Source: Hafnia psychrotolerans (GTDB lineage: Bacteria; Pseudomonadota; Gammaproteobacteria; Enterobacterales; Enterobacteriaceae). From it: DNA of 64,000 nt. The stretch is from NCBI RefSeq assembly GCF_014639435.1, contig NZ_BMFZ01000009.1, forward strand, positions 190,791 to 254,790, read 5' to 3'. This document shows positions 10,001-20,671 of this stretch, piece by piece. The notes beneath the pieces are model-generated. The model was not told where the DNA came from and did no database searches. It worked only from the letters and a program-made list of their open reading frames with translations. Each line of letters begins with the position of its first letter. Within the stretch, counting starts at the first letter, position 1. The position numbers and the translations under genes are program-made.

Positions 10001-10247
10001 TCTGATGACCACGCTGGCGGCGCTGCTTGCCGCATTGCCGCTGATGCTCAGTACCGGCGTTGGCGCAGAGCTGCGGCGTCCGCTGGGGATTTGTATGGTC
10101 GGCGGGTTGGTGGTCAGTCAGGTACTGACCCTGTTCACCACACCGGTGATTTATCTGCTGTTTGACCGGTTGGCTCGCTGCATACGCCCACATGCTTATC
10201 CTCACACCGGGCTACCGCAGCCAGACACTGAGCGACCGCCGCGATGA
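7098..10247 (+). CDS. mdtB: RND multidrug efflux transporter MdtB
   Basis: A 1049-residue inner-membrane RND transporter of the MdtB type. It begins with a short cytoplasmic tail and TM1 ([20 protein letters not shown]), then a porter domain ([18 protein letters not shown]). TM4 carries the proton-relay aspartates in [18 protein letters not shown] second repeat follows with [15 protein letters not shown] near the C-terminus. MdtB and MdtC form a heterotrimer with MdtA and TolC; in E. coli the pump exports bile salts, novobiocin and related compounds. The ATG overlaps the mdtA stop (TAATG) and the 3' end overlaps mdtC by 4 bases, indicating translational coupling. Confidence 0.95.
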   Translation: MQAMPDKPQGGPSRLFILRPVATTLLMIAILLAGIIGYRALPVAALPEVDYPTIQVITLYPGASPDVTTSAITAPLERQFGQMSGLKQMQSQSAGGASVITLQFALELPLDVAEQEVQAAINSATNLLPTDLPNPPVYSKVNPADPPIMTLAVTSSALSMTAVEDLVETRVMQKLAQVNGVGRVSISGGQRPAVRVKLNAPAMSALGLTSEEVRAAIAAANVNSAKGSFDGPERSVTLSANDQMKTAADYRALVVSYKNDAPVRLSDIASVEQGAENNKLAAWADTHPAIVLSIQRQPGANVITTADSIRAMLPSLQQNLPKSVHIERMTDRTVTIRHSVSDVQFELLLSVALVVMVIYLFLRNVAATLIPSVAVPLSLIGTFAAMYFLGFSVNNLTLMALTIATGFVVDDAIVVIENISRYIEKGETPLNAALKGAGEIGFTIISLTFSLIAVLIPLLFMGDIVGRLFREFAVTLAVAILISAIVSLTLTPMMCARMLSHESLRKQNRFSRASERMFERIIATYGRGLTVVLRHQWLTLGVALGTLALTALLYILIPKGFFPVQDNGLIQGTLVAPQSVSFSNMASRQQQAAAIILQDQDVESLTSFIGVDGTNPTLNTGRLQIALKPLSDRSDRVDTIIPRLQKAVAKVPGIALYLQPVQDLTIDTQVARTQYQFTLQTLTADSLGRWVPQLLDNLRALPQLQDVSSDWQDQGLEAYIKVDRDSASRLGISMTDVDNALYNAFAQRLISTIYTQANQYRVVLEQDTAQTPGLSALQNIRLIGSNGTSIPLSAIAQFELRKTPLSVNHLDQFLSASVSFNVSPGYSLGEAVNAIKQAQQQLDLPADISVHFQGATLAFEAALSSTLWLILAAVVAMYIVLGVLYESFIHPVTILSTLPTAGVGALLALMLAGSELDVIAIIGIILLIGIVKKNAIMMIDFALAAERDQGMTPYDAIYQACLLRFRPILMTTLAALLAALPLMLSTGVGAELRRPLGICMVGGLVVSQVLTLFTTPVIYLLFDRLARCIRPHAYPHTGLPQPDTERPPR

Positions 10248-13200
10248 ATGTCTTCGCACTGTTCATCCACCGACCTGTCGCCACCATGTTGCTGACACTG
10301 GCGATTGTGCTGGCAGGCATACTGGGTTTCCGTCTACTGCCGGTGGCACCGCTACCGCAGGTGGATTACCCGGTGATTTCGGTTACCGCCACACTGCCCG
10401 GTGCGGACCCTGAGACCATGGCAGCGTCAGTGGCGACGCCGCTGGAAAGCACTCTGGGCCGTATTGCCGGTATCAATGAGATGACCTCCGTCAGTACGCT
10501 CGGCAGCACGCGTATCACGCTGGAATTTGATTTTGACCGCGATATCAACGGTGCTGCGCGCGATGTGCAGGCAGCGATCAATGCGGCGCAAAGTCTGTTA
10601 CCGACGGGAATGCCAAACCGCCCGACCTATCGCAAAGCTAACCCTTCCGACGCGCCGATCATGATCTTAACCCTGACGTCGGATACCTACAGTCAGGGCC
10701 AGCTGTATGACTTCGCCTCAACACAACTGGCGCAAACTATTTCGCAGTTGGACGGCGTGGGTGATGTCACGGTTGGCGGCAGTTCCCTGCCTGCGGTCAG
10801 GGTTGATCTCAATCCTGAAGCGCTGTTCAATCAGGGCGTATCGCTGGACGCCGTGCGTCAGGCAATAGCCGCTGCCAACGTACGCAAGCCACAAGGCGCG
10901 CTGGAAGATAAGAACCAGCGCTGGCAGATCCGCACCAATGATGCCCTCAAGACCGCTAAAGATTACGCACCGCTGGTGATTCACGTCAGTAACGGTAATA
11001 CCGTGCATCTGCGTGATGTCGCCACCGTCAGCGACGACGTGCAGGATCACCGTAACGCCGGGCAAACCAGCCTGAGCAAAGGAGGCGTGAGACCGGCGAT
11101 CCTGCTGGTTGTGCGCCGCAGTGCAGACGCCAATATTATCGCCACCGTGGACGGTATCCGGGCGGAATTACCGCTGCTGCGTGAGGTTATTCCGGCTGCC
11201 ATCAGTTTGCAGGTGGCGCAGGACCGTTCACCCACCATTCGCGCCTCACTGAATGAGGTGGAAATCTCGCTGAGTATCGCGGTGGCGTTGGTGATCCTGG
11301 TGGTTTTCCTGTTCCTGCGCTCGTGGCGTGCGACGTTGATCCCAGCCGTCGCCGTGCCGGTGTCGCTGATCGGCACCTTTGCCGCCATGTATCTGTGCGG
11401 CTTTAGCTTGAATAACCTGTCGCTGATGGCGCTGACCATCGCCACCGGTTTTGTCGTCGACGACGCCATCGTGGTGCTGGAAAATATTTCACGGCATATC
11501 GAAGCCGGAATGAAGCCGATGAACGCCGCGTTACAGGGTGTCAGAGAGGTCGGATTTACCGTGTTGTCAATGAGCCTGTCACTGGTGGCAGTGTTTATTC
11601 CGCTGCTGCTGATGAACGGTTTACCGGGGCGGCTGTTTCGCGAGTTTGCCGTGACGCTGTCCGTGGCGATAGGTATTTCTCTGCTGGTGTCGCTGACGTT
11701 AACGCCGATGATGTGTGCATGGCTACTGCGACCGTCAGCCCTGCCTCCGCCGCCGAAAAAGCGCGGTGTCAGCCGACTGCTGCTGCGCATGCAACAAGGT
11801 TATGGCCGTTCGCTGAACTGGGTGCTCAATCATGCACGCTGGGTCGGCGTGGTGCTGCTGGCGACCATCGCGCTTAATGTCTGGTTGTATATTGCCATCC
11901 CGAAAACGTTCTTTCCTGAACAAGACACTGGCCGCCTGATGGGCTTTATTCAGGCAGATCAGAGCATTTCGTTTCAGGCGATGAAAAGTAAAATGTCTGA
12001 CTTTATCCGCTTAGTCAGCCAGGATAGCGATGTCGCCAATGTCACCGGTTATACCGGCGGTTCACGCACGAACAGTGGAATGATGTTTATTTCTCTCAAG
12101 CCACTGTCAGTGCGTAAAAGTAATGCACAGGAAGTGATTGCACGTATCCGCACCGCCGCATCTCAGGAAGCCGGTGCCGGGCTCTATCTCTCGGCCGTGC
12201 AGGACGTGCGTGTCGGTGGGCGACAGGGAAATGCCAGTTATCAGTACACGTTGCTATCGGATAATTTGCAAGATTTACGCCAGTGGGAACCGAAAGTTAC
12301 CGCAGCGCTCGGCGCGCTACCGGAACTGGCGGATGTCAGTTCAGATCAACAAAATCACGGTGCAGAGATGCAACTGACCTACGACCGCGCCACGATGGCC
12401 CGCCTGGGCATTTCGATTTCCGCTGCCAACGCGCTGCTCAATAACGCCTTCGGCCAGCGGCAGATCTCTACGATTTATCAGCCACTAAACCAGTACAAAG
12501 TGGTGATGGAAGTCGCACCGCAATATACACAGGATGTCAGTTCACTCAGTAAAATGTTCATGATTAATAGTGCAGGGGCGTCGGTGCCACTCTCCTCGTT
12601 CGCCACATGGCGACCTGCCAACGCGCCGTTGCAGGTGAACCACCAGGGAATGTCGGCGGCAGCAACGATCTCCTTTAACTTGCCGGAGGGCGGCAGCTTG
12701 TCGGTGGCATCCGCAGCCATTGATCGCACCATGACTCAACTCGGCGTACCGGCAACCCTCCACGGACAGTACGCCGGTACCGCACAGGTGTTTCAAGACA
12801 CGCTGAAATCTCAGTTACTGCTGATTATCGCCGCCATCGCTACGGTATATATTGTGCTGGGCATATTGTACGAAAGTTATATTCATCCACTGACCATTCT
12901 GTCGACTCTGCCTTCAGCGGGCGTCGGTGCGCTGCTGGCACTGGAGTTGTTCAGTGCGCCGTTCAGCCTGATCGCCCTGATTGGCATCATGCTGTTGATA
13001 GGTATCGTGAAAAAAAATGCCATCATGATGGTGGATTTCGCCCTCGACGCGCAGAGACGCGGGCACCTTACCGCCCGGGAAGCGATCTTTCAGGCCTGCC
13101 TGCTGCGTTTTCGGCCCATCATGATGACCACGCTGGCTGCGTTGTTTGGGGCACTGCCGCTAGTGCTGACATCAGGCGACGGCGCTGAGCTGCGCCAACC

Positions 13201-13348
13201 GCTTGGCATTACCATCGTCGGCGGTCTGGTCCTGAGCCAGCTATTAACGCTTTACACCACGCCAGTGGTGTATCTGTTTTTTGACCGGTTACGCGGCCGA
13301 CTCAGTCGACAGCCGCGGCTAACATCACTTGCTGAGACAGATCGATGA
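10244..13348 (+). CDS. mdtC: RND multidrug efflux transporter MdtC
   Basis: A 1034-residue RND transporter, partner of MdtB. It starts [19 protein letters not shown], typical of MdtC. It has the porter segment [20 protein letters not shown], the relay motif [18 protein letters not shown] and the C-terminal [17 protein letters not shown]. Adjacent and clearly paralogous to MdtB, it overlaps mdtB and mdtD by 4 bases each (ATGA). In the E. coli pump MdtC is reported to be mainly responsible for drug binding and MdtB for proton movement; the same division is inferred here. Confidence 0.95.
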   Translation: MNVFALFIHRPVATMLLTLAIVLAGILGFRLLPVAPLPQVDYPVISVTATLPGADPETMAASVATPLESTLGRIAGINEMTSVSTLGSTRITLEFDFDRDINGAARDVQAAINAAQSLLPTGMPNRPTYRKANPSDAPIMILTLTSDTYSQGQLYDFASTQLAQTISQLDGVGDVTVGGSSLPAVRVDLNPEALFNQGVSLDAVRQAIAAANVRKPQGALEDKNQRWQIRTNDALKTAKDYAPLVIHVSNGNTVHLRDVATVSDDVQDHRNAGQTSLSKGGVRPAILLVVRRSADANIIATVDGIRAELPLLREVIPAAISLQVAQDRSPTIRASLNEVEISLSIAVALVILVVFLFLRSWRATLIPAVAVPVSLIGTFAAMYLCGFSLNNLSLMALTIATGFVVDDAIVVLENISRHIEAGMKPMNAALQGVREVGFTVLSMSLSLVAVFIPLLLMNGLPGRLFREFAVTLSVAIGISLLVSLTLTPMMCAWLLRPSALPPPPKKRGVSRLLLRMQQGYGRSLNWVLNHARWVGVVLLATIALNVWLYIAIPKTFFPEQDTGRLMGFIQADQSISFQAMKSKMSDFIRLVSQDSDVANVTGYTGGSRTNSGMMFISLKPLSVRKSNAQEVIARIRTAASQEAGAGLYLSAVQDVRVGGRQGNASYQYTLLSDNLQDLRQWEPKVTAALGALPELADVSSDQQNHGAEMQLTYDRATMARLGISISAANALLNNAFGQRQISTIYQPLNQYKVVMEVAPQYTQDVSSLSKMFMINSAGASVPLSSFATWRPANAPLQVNHQGMSAAATISFNLPEGGSLSVASAAIDRTMTQLGVPATLHGQYAGTAQVFQDTLKSQLLLIIAAIATVYIVLGILYESYIHPLTILSTLPSAGVGALLALELFSAPFSLIALIGIMLLIGIVKKNAIMMVDFALDAQRRGHLTAREAIFQACLLRFRPIMMTTLAALFGALPLVLTSGDGAELRQPLGITIVGGLVLSQLLTLYTTPVVYLFFDRLRGRLSRQPRLTSLAETDR

Positions 13349-14820
13349 CATCACCCTCAGAGATAACAGACGCTAAGCCACCTGCCCCGCTCCCACCTTC
13401 AGTGCGCTGGCAGTTGTGGATCGTGGCTTTTGGCTTTTTCATGCAGGCACTGGACACCACCATCGTCAACACGGCGCTGCCATCAATGGCGGCCAGCCTC
13501 GGTGAAAATCCGCTGCATATGCACAGCGTGGTAGTGGCTTATGTGCTGACCGTGGCGGTGATGCTGCCCGCCAGCGGCTGGCTGGCGGACCGCGTCGGAG
13601 TCAAATGGGTGTTCTTTTCGGCGATTGTGCTATTTACCCTTGGCTCGCTGCTGTGCGCGCAATCGTCCAGTTTACAGACGCTGGTGATGTCCCGCGTGGT
13701 TCAGGGAATCGGTGGCGCGATGATGGTGCCGGTCGGGCGGCTGACCGTGCTGAAAATCGTACCGCGCAGCGAATATATGGCCGCGATGACCATGGTGACC
13801 CTGCCCGGTCAGATCGGCCCGCTGCTGGGTCCTGCGCTGGGCGGTTTTCTGGTGGAGTACGCCAGTTGGCACTGGATTTTCCTGATTAATCTGCCCGTAG
13901 GCCTGGCCGGATGCATCGCCACATTGATGATCATGCCCAATTACCAGATGCAGACCCGACGCTTTGATATTCGCGGTTTCGTGATGCTGGCTGTCGGCAT
14001 GGCGACCCTGACGCTGGCGCTGGACGGCAGCCGTGGGCTCGGCCTTTCGTCGTGGCAGTTGGTGTTGCTGGTAGCGGTGGGTATCGCGTCGCTGGGGGTT
14101 TACTGGCTGCACGCACGCGGCAATCTGTCCGCGCTGTTCTCACTGCGTTTGTTTCATACCCCAACGTTTAAAATAGGTCTAATCGGCAGCTTCCTCGGCC
14201 GTATCGGCAGCGGTATGTTGCCGTTTATGACGCCGGTATTTCTGCAACTCGGCATGGGGTTTACGCCGTTCAATGCCGGCCTGATGATGGTCCCGATGGT
14301 GCTCGGCAGCATGGGCATGAAGCGCATCGTGGTCAGGCTGGTGAATAAACTCGGCTATCGCCAGGCGCTGGTCACAGCCACATTGCTACTGGCGCTGATC
14401 ACCCTGATCTTTCCATTCGTTGCCATTTATGGCGCATTCTGGATGATCCCGGTGATACTGTTCTTCCAGGGCATGGTCAACTCACTGCGCTTCTCGTCGA
14501 TGAATACGCTGACGCTCAAAGATCTGCCATCACGTTTGGCAAGCAGCGGCAACAGTTTGCTGTCGATGGTGATGCAACTGTCGATGAGTCTTGGTGTCAG
14601 CATTGTGGGGATTTTTCTTGGTCTGTTTGCGCATCAACACGTCATTGCAGGTAGCAATGGTATGCACAACACCTTTATTTATTCTTATTTATGTATATCC
14701 CTGGTTATCGCCCTACCTGCCTGGGTGTTCTTACACGTCCCCGAAGATGGCCGAAAACAAACCCTAACTGATCGCCGCCACGCGCAGGCTGGTTCATCCG
14801 ACCCAATGAGAAAATCATGA
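13345..14820 (+). CDS. mdtD: MFS transporter MdtD
   Basis: A 491-residue major-facilitator protein of the 14-TM DHA2 type. The signature [18 protein letters not shown] lies after TM1, [14 protein letters not shown] in the TM2-3 loop, and [15 protein letters not shown] in TM4. It is the fourth gene of mdtABCD-baeSR and overlaps mdtC and baeS by 4 bases. In E. coli MdtD is not needed for MdtABC drug export and has been linked to iron-citrate export (IceT); which applies here cannot be read from sequence. Confidence 0.92.
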   Translation: MTSPSEITDAKPPAPLPPSVRWQLWIVAFGFFMQALDTTIVNTALPSMAASLGENPLHMHSVVVAYVLTVAVMLPASGWLADRVGVKWVFFSAIVLFTLGSLLCAQSSSLQTLVMSRVVQGIGGAMMVPVGRLTVLKIVPRSEYMAAMTMVTLPGQIGPLLGPALGGFLVEYASWHWIFLINLPVGLAGCIATLMIMPNYQMQTRRFDIRGFVMLAVGMATLTLALDGSRGLGLSSWQLVLLVAVGIASLGVYWLHARGNLSALFSLRLFHTPTFKIGLIGSFLGRIGSGMLPFMTPVFLQLGMGFTPFNAGLMMVPMVLGSMGMKRIVVRLVNKLGYRQALVTATLLLALITLIFPFVAIYGAFWMIPVILFFQGMVNSLRFSSMNTLTLKDLPSRLASSGNSLLSMVMQLSMSLGVSIVGIFLGLFAHQHVIAGSNGMHNTFIYSYLCISLVIALPAWVFLHVPEDGRKQTLTDRRHAQAGSSDPMRKS

Positions 14821-16208
14821 AACCTGGAATTACAGCCAAATTGTTTATGGCCATTTTCTTCACCTGCGGGCTGGTGTTAATCACCATGAACTGGGGCGTG
14901 AGAATGAGTTTTGAACACGGATTTATCGACTATATTCGTCAAAGTAATGAGCAACGGATGGAGCTGCTGGCCGATACCTTGCAGGAACAGTACAAACAGC
15001 ACGGCAGTTGGGAGTTTTTGCAAAAAAATGACAAGTTGATCTATCAGATCATGCGTTCGTTTGAGCAGAACAGCGCCAGCAGTCAGATGCTACCGCCTCA
15101 GGGCTGGCGGACAAAATTCTGGATACTCGACAGCCACAATCAACGCATTGGCGGCTCCGAAGCGCCCATCCCGGCGGATCTGAGAGGTCTCCGGCGCATT
15201 ATGATCGTTGACGGTATGAACATCGGTACGGTGCTCTCCACGCCCGCCGAGCGCCTGACGCGCAACGCCGATATTAACTTTGACCGTCAGCAAAACCGCA
15301 CCAGTTGGATCATTGTCGGTTTCACCACGCTGTTAGCCGCCGCCGTCACTTGGCTGCTGTCACGCGGCATGCTGGCACCGGTCAAACGGCTGGTTCAGGG
15401 GACGCACCAACTGGCAGCGGGAAATTTCAGCAGCCGGGTCAAAGTAGACAGTCAAGATGAGCTTGGAAAACTGGCGCAGGACTTCAACCAGTTGGCGATG
15501 ACGCTGGAAAAGAATGAGCAGATGCGGCGTGCCTTTATGGCCGATATTTCTCATGAGCTACGCACGCCACTGGCGGTACTGCGCGGCGAACTGGAAGCCA
15601 TGCAGGACGGCGTTCGAAAGATGACGCTAGACTCGCTGGGTTCGTTGCAGTCAGAAGTCTCCATTCTGACCAAGCTCGTGGATGATCTGCATCAGCTTTC
15701 GCTCTCTGACGCGGGTGCGTTGGCCTACCGTAAAGAGGAGATCGATGCGGTGCATCTGATTCAGTTGGCGGAAGCCGGTTATCGTGATCGCTTCCGGCAG
15801 AAGCAACTGACGCTTTCGAGTTCGCTACCGGAGAAAGTCATGCTGTTTGGTGACCCGCAGCGCCTGTCACAGCTGTTCAATAATTTGCTGGAAAACAGCC
15901 TGCGCTATACTGATGGCGGGGGCGGTTTGGAAATTATTGCCAACAAACAGGATAAATCGCTGCGTATTATTTTTCAGGACACTGCACCGGGCATTAATGA
16001 CGAACAACTACAGCATATTTTCGAACGATTTTACCGTGCTGAAGGATCGCGTAACCGCGCCAGCGGCGGTTCCGGTTTGGGCCTGGCGATCTGCCAAAAT
16101 ATTGTTGAAGCCCACAGCGGACGGATAAATGCCAGCAAGTCACCTTCCGGCGGCATCTGTATGACCATTAATCTGCCACTTTCTATTCAACTTGGACCGA
16201 GAAACTGA
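14817..16208 (+). CDS. baeS: Envelope-stress sensor histidine kinase BaeS
   Basis: A 463-residue membrane histidine kinase. TM1 is near residues 8-25, followed by a periplasmic sensor of about 130 residues, TM2 near 163-182, then HAMP. The HisKA box [16 protein letters not shown] places the phospho-acceptor at about H246. The HATPase has the N box [12 protein letters not shown] and G boxes near [16 protein letters not shown]. The motif DTAPGI replaces the commoner DxGPGI in the G1 box. BaeS senses envelope damage and toxic compounds and phosphorylates BaeR, which activates this operon. Start overlaps mdtD; baeR follows immediately. Confidence 0.95.
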   Translation: MKPGITAKLFMAIFFTCGLVLITMNWGVRMSFEHGFIDYIRQSNEQRMELLADTLQEQYKQHGSWEFLQKNDKLIYQIMRSFEQNSASSQMLPPQGWRTKFWILDSHNQRIGGSEAPIPADLRGLRRIMIVDGMNIGTVLSTPAERLTRNADINFDRQQNRTSWIIVGFTTLLAAAVTWLLSRGMLAPVKRLVQGTHQLAAGNFSSRVKVDSQDELGKLAQDFNQLAMTLEKNEQMRRAFMADISHELRTPLAVLRGELEAMQDGVRKMTLDSLGSLQSEVSILTKLVDDLHQLSLSDAGALAYRKEEIDAVHLIQLAEAGYRDRFRQKQLTLSSSLPEKVMLFGDPQRLSQLFNNLLENSLRYTDGGGGLEIIANKQDKSLRIIFQDTAPGINDEQLQHIFERFYRAEGSRNRASGGSGLGLAICQNIVEAHSGRINASKSPSGGICMTINLPLSIQLGPRN

Positions 16209-16928
16209 ATGAATTCCTCTACGATATCTGACCCTGCGCCGCTGCAAATTTTGATTGTTGAAGATGAGCCGAAACTCGGCCAGTTGTTAGTTGACTACCT
16301 CGAAGCCGCCGGTTATGCCACCCAATGGTTGTCCAACGGCAGTGACGTGGTGCCGCTGGTGAAAGCGAATCCGCCCGCCATGATCCTACTGGACTTGATG
16401 CTGCCGGGCAGCAGCGGTCTCAGTATTTGTCGCGATATCCGTCAGTTTTCCGATATCCCGATCATGATGGTTACCGCCAAAACTGAAGAGATCGACCGAC
16501 TGCTGGGGCTTGAAATTGGCGCGGATGATTACATCTGCAAACCTTACAGCCCGCGTGAAGTGGTCGCCAGAGTCAAAGTGATCCTGCGCCGCTGCATGCG
16601 TCCCAGCGACAACCCGGCAGAAGATTTCAGTCTGCACATTGACGAAGCCTGTTTTCAGGCCAGCTATAAGGGTCACGAATTAGATCTGACGCCAGCAGAA
16701 TTCCGGCTGCTGAAAACACTGTCGGTGAAACCGGGCTATGTCTTCACCCGAGAAATCCTGCTGAATAATCTGTACGACGATTATCGCGTGGTGACCGATC
16801 GCACCATCGACAGTCACATTAAGAATTTACGCCGTAAGTTAGAGTCTATTGACGGAGATAAGGCCTTTATTCGCGCAGTTTACGGCGTGGGCTATCGCTG
16901 GGAAGCGGAGCCATGCAGGATAGTGTGA
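16209..16928 (+). CDS. baeR: Envelope-stress response regulator BaeR
   Basis: A 239-residue OmpR/PhoB-family regulator. The receiver has the acidic pocket EDE near residues 18-20, phospho-acceptor D62 in [10 protein letters not shown], and the lysine in [17 protein letters not shown]. The C-terminal winged helix contains [14 protein letters not shown] and [14 protein letters not shown]. It directly follows baeS without a gap. It is expected to bind upstream of mdtA, where a BaeR-box-like sequence is seen, giving positive autoregulation of the pump operon. Confidence 0.95.
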   Translation: MNSSTISDPAPLQILIVEDEPKLGQLLVDYLEAAGYATQWLSNGSDVVPLVKANPPAMILLDLMLPGSSGLSICRDIRQFSDIPIMMVTAKTEEIDRLLGLEIGADDYICKPYSPREVVARVKVILRRCMRPSDNPAEDFSLHIDEACFQASYKGHELDLTPAEFRLLKTLSVKPGYVFTREILLNNLYDDYRVVTDRTIDSHIKNLRRKLESIDGDKAFIRAVYGVGYRWEAEPCRIV

Positions 16929-17087
16929 CATCGGCTTGATATGCTGAGAAATGTAAATCTGGCTTAAGTCTGTAAGCTGCATCACAGTTTTGCAGCTAAA
17001 TCCCACAGCCAGAGGATCGCCCGCCACCGAAAATCTTGTCGTTAACTACACTTATCTCTGGATGAAATCACTCATGGGAGAAATCGT

Positions 17088-17426
17088 ATGGCGACAGGCC
17101 ACTATGAACTTAAAAAAGCGAAGAACGGACAATTTCACTTTAACCTGAAGGCCGGTAATGGCGAGATTATTCTCACCAGTGAGATGTATGCCAGCAAGGC
17201 GTCAACAGAAAATGGCATCGCCTCCGTACAGAGCAATTGCACCGAAGAAAGCCAATTTGAAGTCAAACCAGGCAAAAACGGACAACACTATTTTGTCCTC
17301 AAGGCCAAAAACTATCAGGTCATTGGCATCAGCGAGATGTACACCTCTGACGCGGCGGCGCGTAAAGGCATGGCCTCTGTGATGAATAATGGCTCCTCGA
17401 CCGAGGTCCGGGATCTCACCCATTAA
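17088..17426 (+). CDS. yegP: YegP family DUF1508 protein
   Basis: A 112-residue protein made of two tandem DUF1508 repeats. Repeat one (about 3-52) reads YELKKAKNGQFHFNLKAGNG and repeat two (about 55-104) reads FEVKPGKNGQHYFVLKAKN. Each ends in an S-E-M-Y-xS element followed by G-I/M-ASV. GGGAGA precedes the ATG at a good distance. E. coli has yegP at the same place between baeR and yegQ. The molecular function is unknown; these small repeats bind as dimers in related structures, but no role is claimed here. Confidence 0.9.
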   Translation: MATGHYELKKAKNGQFHFNLKAGNGEIILTSEMYASKASTENGIASVQSNCTEESQFEVKPGKNGQHYFVLKAKNYQVIGISEMYTSDAAARKGMASVMNNGSSTEVRDLTH

Positions 17427-17658
17427 TTGAGATTTTACTTCCCCGAGGCAACGATTCCAGGGCTATAGGCTAAATAGTAAGATTGGCCGCCAACACACCT
17501 ACGCAGCTTGATGTATGACGGGTATAAATTGATCCAAGCCTTTGATCGTTTAAATACCCACACTAACAGGCTGCTTTTTCCTTTTTCAGACGTTACAATC
17601 CGGGCCTTTCGTCGTCCCTTAGGGGCGGCCCTGACTTGCTATCAGACTGAGAATGACT

Positions 17659-19041
17659 ATGTTTACTCCGGAATTACTCTCTCCGGCCGGTTCGCTTAAG
17701 AACATGCGCTACGCCTTTGCTTACGGTGCAGACGCAGTTTATGCCGGCCAGCCCCGTTACAGCCTGCGCGTGCGCAATAATGAGTTCAACCATCAGAATT
17801 TAGCGATCGGCATCAATGAGGCTCATGAGCTGGGCAAAAAATTCTATGTGGTGGTGAACATTGCCCCACATAACGCCAAGCTAAAGACCTTTTTGCGTGA
17901 TTTAAAACCGGTGATCGATATGGGGCCAGATGCGCTGATCATGTCCGATCCTGGGCTGATTATGATGGTCCGCGAAGCCTTCCCGCAGATGGATATACAT
18001 CTTTCGGTGCAGGCGAATGCGGTTAACTGGGCCACCGTGAAATTCTGGCAGCAAATGGGGCTGACGCGAGTGATTCTTTCACGCGAGCTCTCACTCGAAG
18101 AGATCGCTGAGATCCGTGCTCAGGTGCCAGACATGGAGATCGAAATCTTCGTGCATGGCGCACTGTGCATGGCGTATTCAGGTCGCTGCCTGCTCTCCGG
18201 TTATATTAATAAACGCGACCCGAATCAGGGTACCTGTACTAATGCCTGTCGCTGGGAATACAAAGTGCAGCCGGGTAAAGAGGACGATCTTGGTAATATC
18301 GTGCATCAGTACGAACCGATCCCCGTGCAACAGGTCGCGGCAGAAGCAGCACCTGAACCCACGCTGGGCATCGGCCAGCCGACCGACGAAGTCTTTATGC
18401 TAGAAGAAGCGCTGCGCCCCGGCGAATATATGAGTGCGTTCGAAGATGAACACGGCACCTATATCATGAACTCCAAAGATCTCCGCGCCATTCAGCACGT
18501 GGAAACCCTGACAAAAATGGGCGTGCATTCGCTGAAAATAGAAGGCCGCACCAAATCCTTCTATTACTGCGCCCGTACCGCACAGGTGTATCGCCGTGCA
18601 ATCGATGACGCCGCCGCTGGAAAACCGTTTGACCCGACGCTGCTCAGCACGCTAGAAGGTCTGGCGCACCGTGGTTACACCGAAGGCTTCCTGCGACGCC
18701 ATACGCATGATGCCTCGCAGAATTACGAATACGGTTTTTCAGTCAGCGACCGCCAGCAGTTTGTCGGCGAATTTACCGGTAACCGTGTCGACGGCTGGGC
18801 AGAAATCGATGTCAAAAATAAATTCAGCGTTGGCGACAGCGTGGAAATGATGACGCCAAAAGGCAATGTGCAGTTCAAACTCGAGGCATTGCGTAACAAG
18901 AAAGGCCAACCGGTGGAAGTCGCACCCGGTAATGGCCACATTGTTTATGTGTCGCTGCCGCAAGAGGTCGATCTGGAGTTCGCTATTTTGTTGCGCAATC
19001 TGGAAAACACTGACACACGCAATCCTCACTCTAAAGCCTGA
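17659..19041 (+). CDS. trhP: tRNA uridine-34 hydroxylation protein YegQ/TrhP (peptidase U32 family)
   Basis: A U32-family protein of 460 residues, closely resembling E. coli YegQ (TrhP). TrhP is required for prephenate-dependent 5-hydroxylation of uridine 34 in tRNA. Conserved blocks include PELLSPAGSLKNMRYAFAYG at the N-terminus, FVHGALCMAYSGRCLLSGY, NQGTCTNACRW (a cysteine cluster that in the family can hold an iron-sulfur centre) and VHSLKIEGRTKSFYY. The ATG at 17659 is preferred over 17653 because it matches the family start and has CTGAGA about 8 bases upstream. A terminator follows at 19075. Confidence 0.93.
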   Translation: MFTPELLSPAGSLKNMRYAFAYGADAVYAGQPRYSLRVRNNEFNHQNLAIGINEAHELGKKFYVVVNIAPHNAKLKTFLRDLKPVIDMGPDALIMSDPGLIMMVREAFPQMDIHLSVQANAVNWATVKFWQQMGLTRVILSRELSLEEIAEIRAQVPDMEIEIFVHGALCMAYSGRCLLSGYINKRDPNQGTCTNACRWEYKVQPGKEDDLGNIVHQYEPIPVQQVAAEAAPEPTLGIGQPTDEVFMLEEALRPGEYMSAFEDEHGTYIMNSKDLRAIQHVETLTKMGVHSLKIEGRTKSFYYCARTAQVYRRAIDDAAAGKPFDPTLLSTLEGLAHRGYTEGFLRRHTHDASQNYEYGFSVSDRQQFVGEFTGNRVDGWAEIDVKNKFSVGDSVEMMTPKGNVQFKLEALRNKKGQPVEVAPGNGHIVYVSLPQEVDLEFAILLRNLENTDTRNPHSKA

Positions 19042-19074
19042 CGCTAATAATTTCATAAATTAACTTCAACAATG

Positions 19075-19098
19075 ACGCCACATGACGTGGCGTTTTTT
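19075..19098 (+). terminator. Rho-independent terminator after trhP
   Basis: ACGCCAC (19075-19081) pairs with GTGGCGT (19087-19093) and is followed by TTTTT. It lies 34 bases after the trhP stop. Confidence 0.85.
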
Positions 19099-19129
19099 CT
19101 GTGTTCTTTGCAAAAAATAAAATCAAAAA

Positions 19130-19145
19130 TAAGAAACCGGTCACA
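19130..19145 (+). promoter_or_regulatory. Candidate CRP site of the CyaR promoter
   Basis: TAAGA-N6-TCACA at 19130-19145 matches one perfect CRP half-site and one weaker one. Its centre (19137.5) is about 42 bases before the start predicted from a TATTAT -10 at 19167-19172. That is class II CRP geometry and fits the known cAMP-CRP dependence of cyaR. Confidence 0.55.
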
Positions 19146-19179
19146 TTCACTCTATCTCGCTTTCGTTATTATTTATTCG

Positions 19180-19266
19180 TAATTTAGACGAATGATAAAT
19201 AAATTACTGGACTACACTAAGAACCACCTCCTTTGCCAGCTCAATCTCCCTTGAGCTGGTTTTTCT
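19180..19266 (+). ncRNA. cyaR: Small regulatory RNA CyaR (RyeE)
   Basis: The stretch AAGAACCACCTCCTT followed by a hairpin with loop TCTCCC reproduces the conserved 3' half of E. coli CyaR, including the C-rich, SD-complementary ACCACCTCC seed. Here the terminator stem is CCAGCTCAA/TTGAGCTGG (19236-19244 and 19251-19259), a perfect 9-bp stem followed by TTTTTCTTTT. The location, immediately after yegQ, is also as in E. coli. CyaR is an Hfq-dependent sRNA activated by cAMP-CRP that represses ompX, luxS, nadE and yqaE. The 5' end is inferred from the -10 position, so it could be off by several bases. Confidence 0.8.
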
Positions 19267-19540
19267 TTTATATTCCTCTTTTAATTTTTTCTGGTTTTTT
19301 ATTTAATTCACTTACTTGATCACGTGAAAATAAATCTCTCGCCTAATACATTTTACTTAACCGATATCTTTTCTTTTTCCTCAATATCAGCCCTATAAAT
19401 AAGAGACCTTATTTAAAATGATCAGGGAATAATTTTGTCATTTCCGCTAACATTAACTGATTATTCCGATAGCTTTAATGCGGGATTGTCCTCTATGTTT
19501 ATGGGTAAAGTCTGAACTTTGTAGCCGACAGGAGGCATTC

Positions 19541-20452
19541 ATGAAGGAAAGCATGGAAGAGACACCGAGCGCGCTTTTGATTTTAAATGGCAAGGGGGCA
19601 GGCAGTGACGCGCTGCGTGATGCGATTCATACCTTACGCGCAGAAGGGGTCCGCCTTGAAATCCGTGTTACCTGGGAACACGGCGATGCTGCCCGCTACC
19701 TGGCTGAAGCCGTAGCTTTAGGCTGTGAAACGGTGGTCGCTGGGGGCGGTGATGGCACATTCAATGAAGTCGCGACGGCGCTCATTAATCTGCCCGAGGG
19801 AACGCGTCCGGTGCTGGGTTTATTACCCCTTGGTACTGCCAACGACTTTGCTACCAGCTGCGATATTCCTATGGTGCTGGAGCAAGCATTGCAGCTGGCG
19901 ATAAAAGGCCGCGCGGTGGACATCGACCTCGCACGCGTCAATGAAAAACACTATTTCATTAATATGGCGACGGGCGGTTTTGGTACTCGCATTACCACTG
20001 AAACGCCTGAAAAGCTGAAGTCCGCACTGGGTAGCGTCTCCTATTTCATTCATGGTCTGCTGCGCATGGACCAGCTTAAAGCCGATCACTGTAAAATCAC
20101 CGGCCCAGATTTCTCATGGGAGGGAGAAGCGCTGGTTATCGGCGTTGGCAACGGGCGTCAGGCCGGTGGCGGCCAGAAAATCTGCCCTGACGCGCTGATT
20201 AACGACGGTTTACTTCAGTTGCGCCTCCTCACTTCCGAAGAGTTGTTGCCATCATTTATTCGCAGCATTATGAATAATGAAGAGAACAACAATGGGCTTT
20301 CCGCCTCGCTGTCGTGGCTGGAAATCAACGCACCACATAGTATGACCTTCAATCTTGATGGCGAACCGCTGAGTGGTACCCAATTTCGCATTGAGGTGGT
20401 GCCAAACGCCCTTCAGTGCCGCTTGCCCCCGCAGTGTCCTCTATTAGGTTGA
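19541..20452 (+). CDS. yegS: Lipid kinase YegS
   Basis: A 303-residue diacylglycerol-kinase-fold enzyme. The nucleotide-binding motif GGGDGTFNE is at residues 68-76, PLGTANDFA follows, and [21 protein letters not shown] and [19 protein letters not shown] are in the C-terminal beta-sandwich. YegS phosphorylates phosphatidylglycerol in vitro; its physiological substrate is uncertain. The ATG at 19541 has a consensus AGGAGG five bases upstream, so the longer frame starting at 19478 is rejected. It lies downstream of cyaR as its own unit. Confidence 0.92.
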   Translation: MKESMEETPSALLILNGKGAGSDALRDAIHTLRAEGVRLEIRVTWEHGDAARYLAEAVALGCETVVAGGGDGTFNEVATALINLPEGTRPVLGLLPLGTANDFATSCDIPMVLEQALQLAIKGRAVDIDLARVNEKHYFINMATGGFGTRITTETPEKLKSALGSVSYFIHGLLRMDQLKADHCKITGPDFSWEGEALVIGVGNGRQAGGGQKICPDALINDGLLQLRLLTSEELLPSFIRSIMNNEENNNGLSASLSWLEINAPHSMTFNLDGEPLSGTQFRIEVVPNALQCRLPPQCPLLG

Positions 20453-20671
20453 ACGATCGCTGACGAGGCTATTACCCCACGTCTCCCGTTCTCCCCCATG
20501 ACAGGGGAGAACAAAAATGCGCCATCTTCCCCACCCACTTCCCCTAACCTTTACGCTAAAAACTGTGATCTTCTCCCGCAAATTTCAATAAGCATACTTG
20601 TATGGTAGTTTGTATTTCGCGTATTTTTCATTCAATGAACTTAGCCGTTATCTCTGCAAAAGGTTTGATTG
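20453..20671 (+). promoter_or_regulatory. rspA upstream region: hairpin and CATAC-TT-GTATG operator candidate
   Basis: GTTCTCCCC (20488-20496) and GGGGAGAAC (20504-20512) form a perfect stem but have no T-run, so it is not a normal terminator. CATAC-TT-GTATG at 20593-20604 is a short inverted repeat of the type bound by GntR/FCD repressors of sugar-acid genes. A TGTGA half-site lies near 20564. The regulator gene is not in the window next to rspA. Confidence 0.4.

Noticed and set aside
20488..20512. Terminator call for the 9-bp hairpin after yegS
   Set aside because: No T-run follows on either strand, so it is described only as a hairpin.
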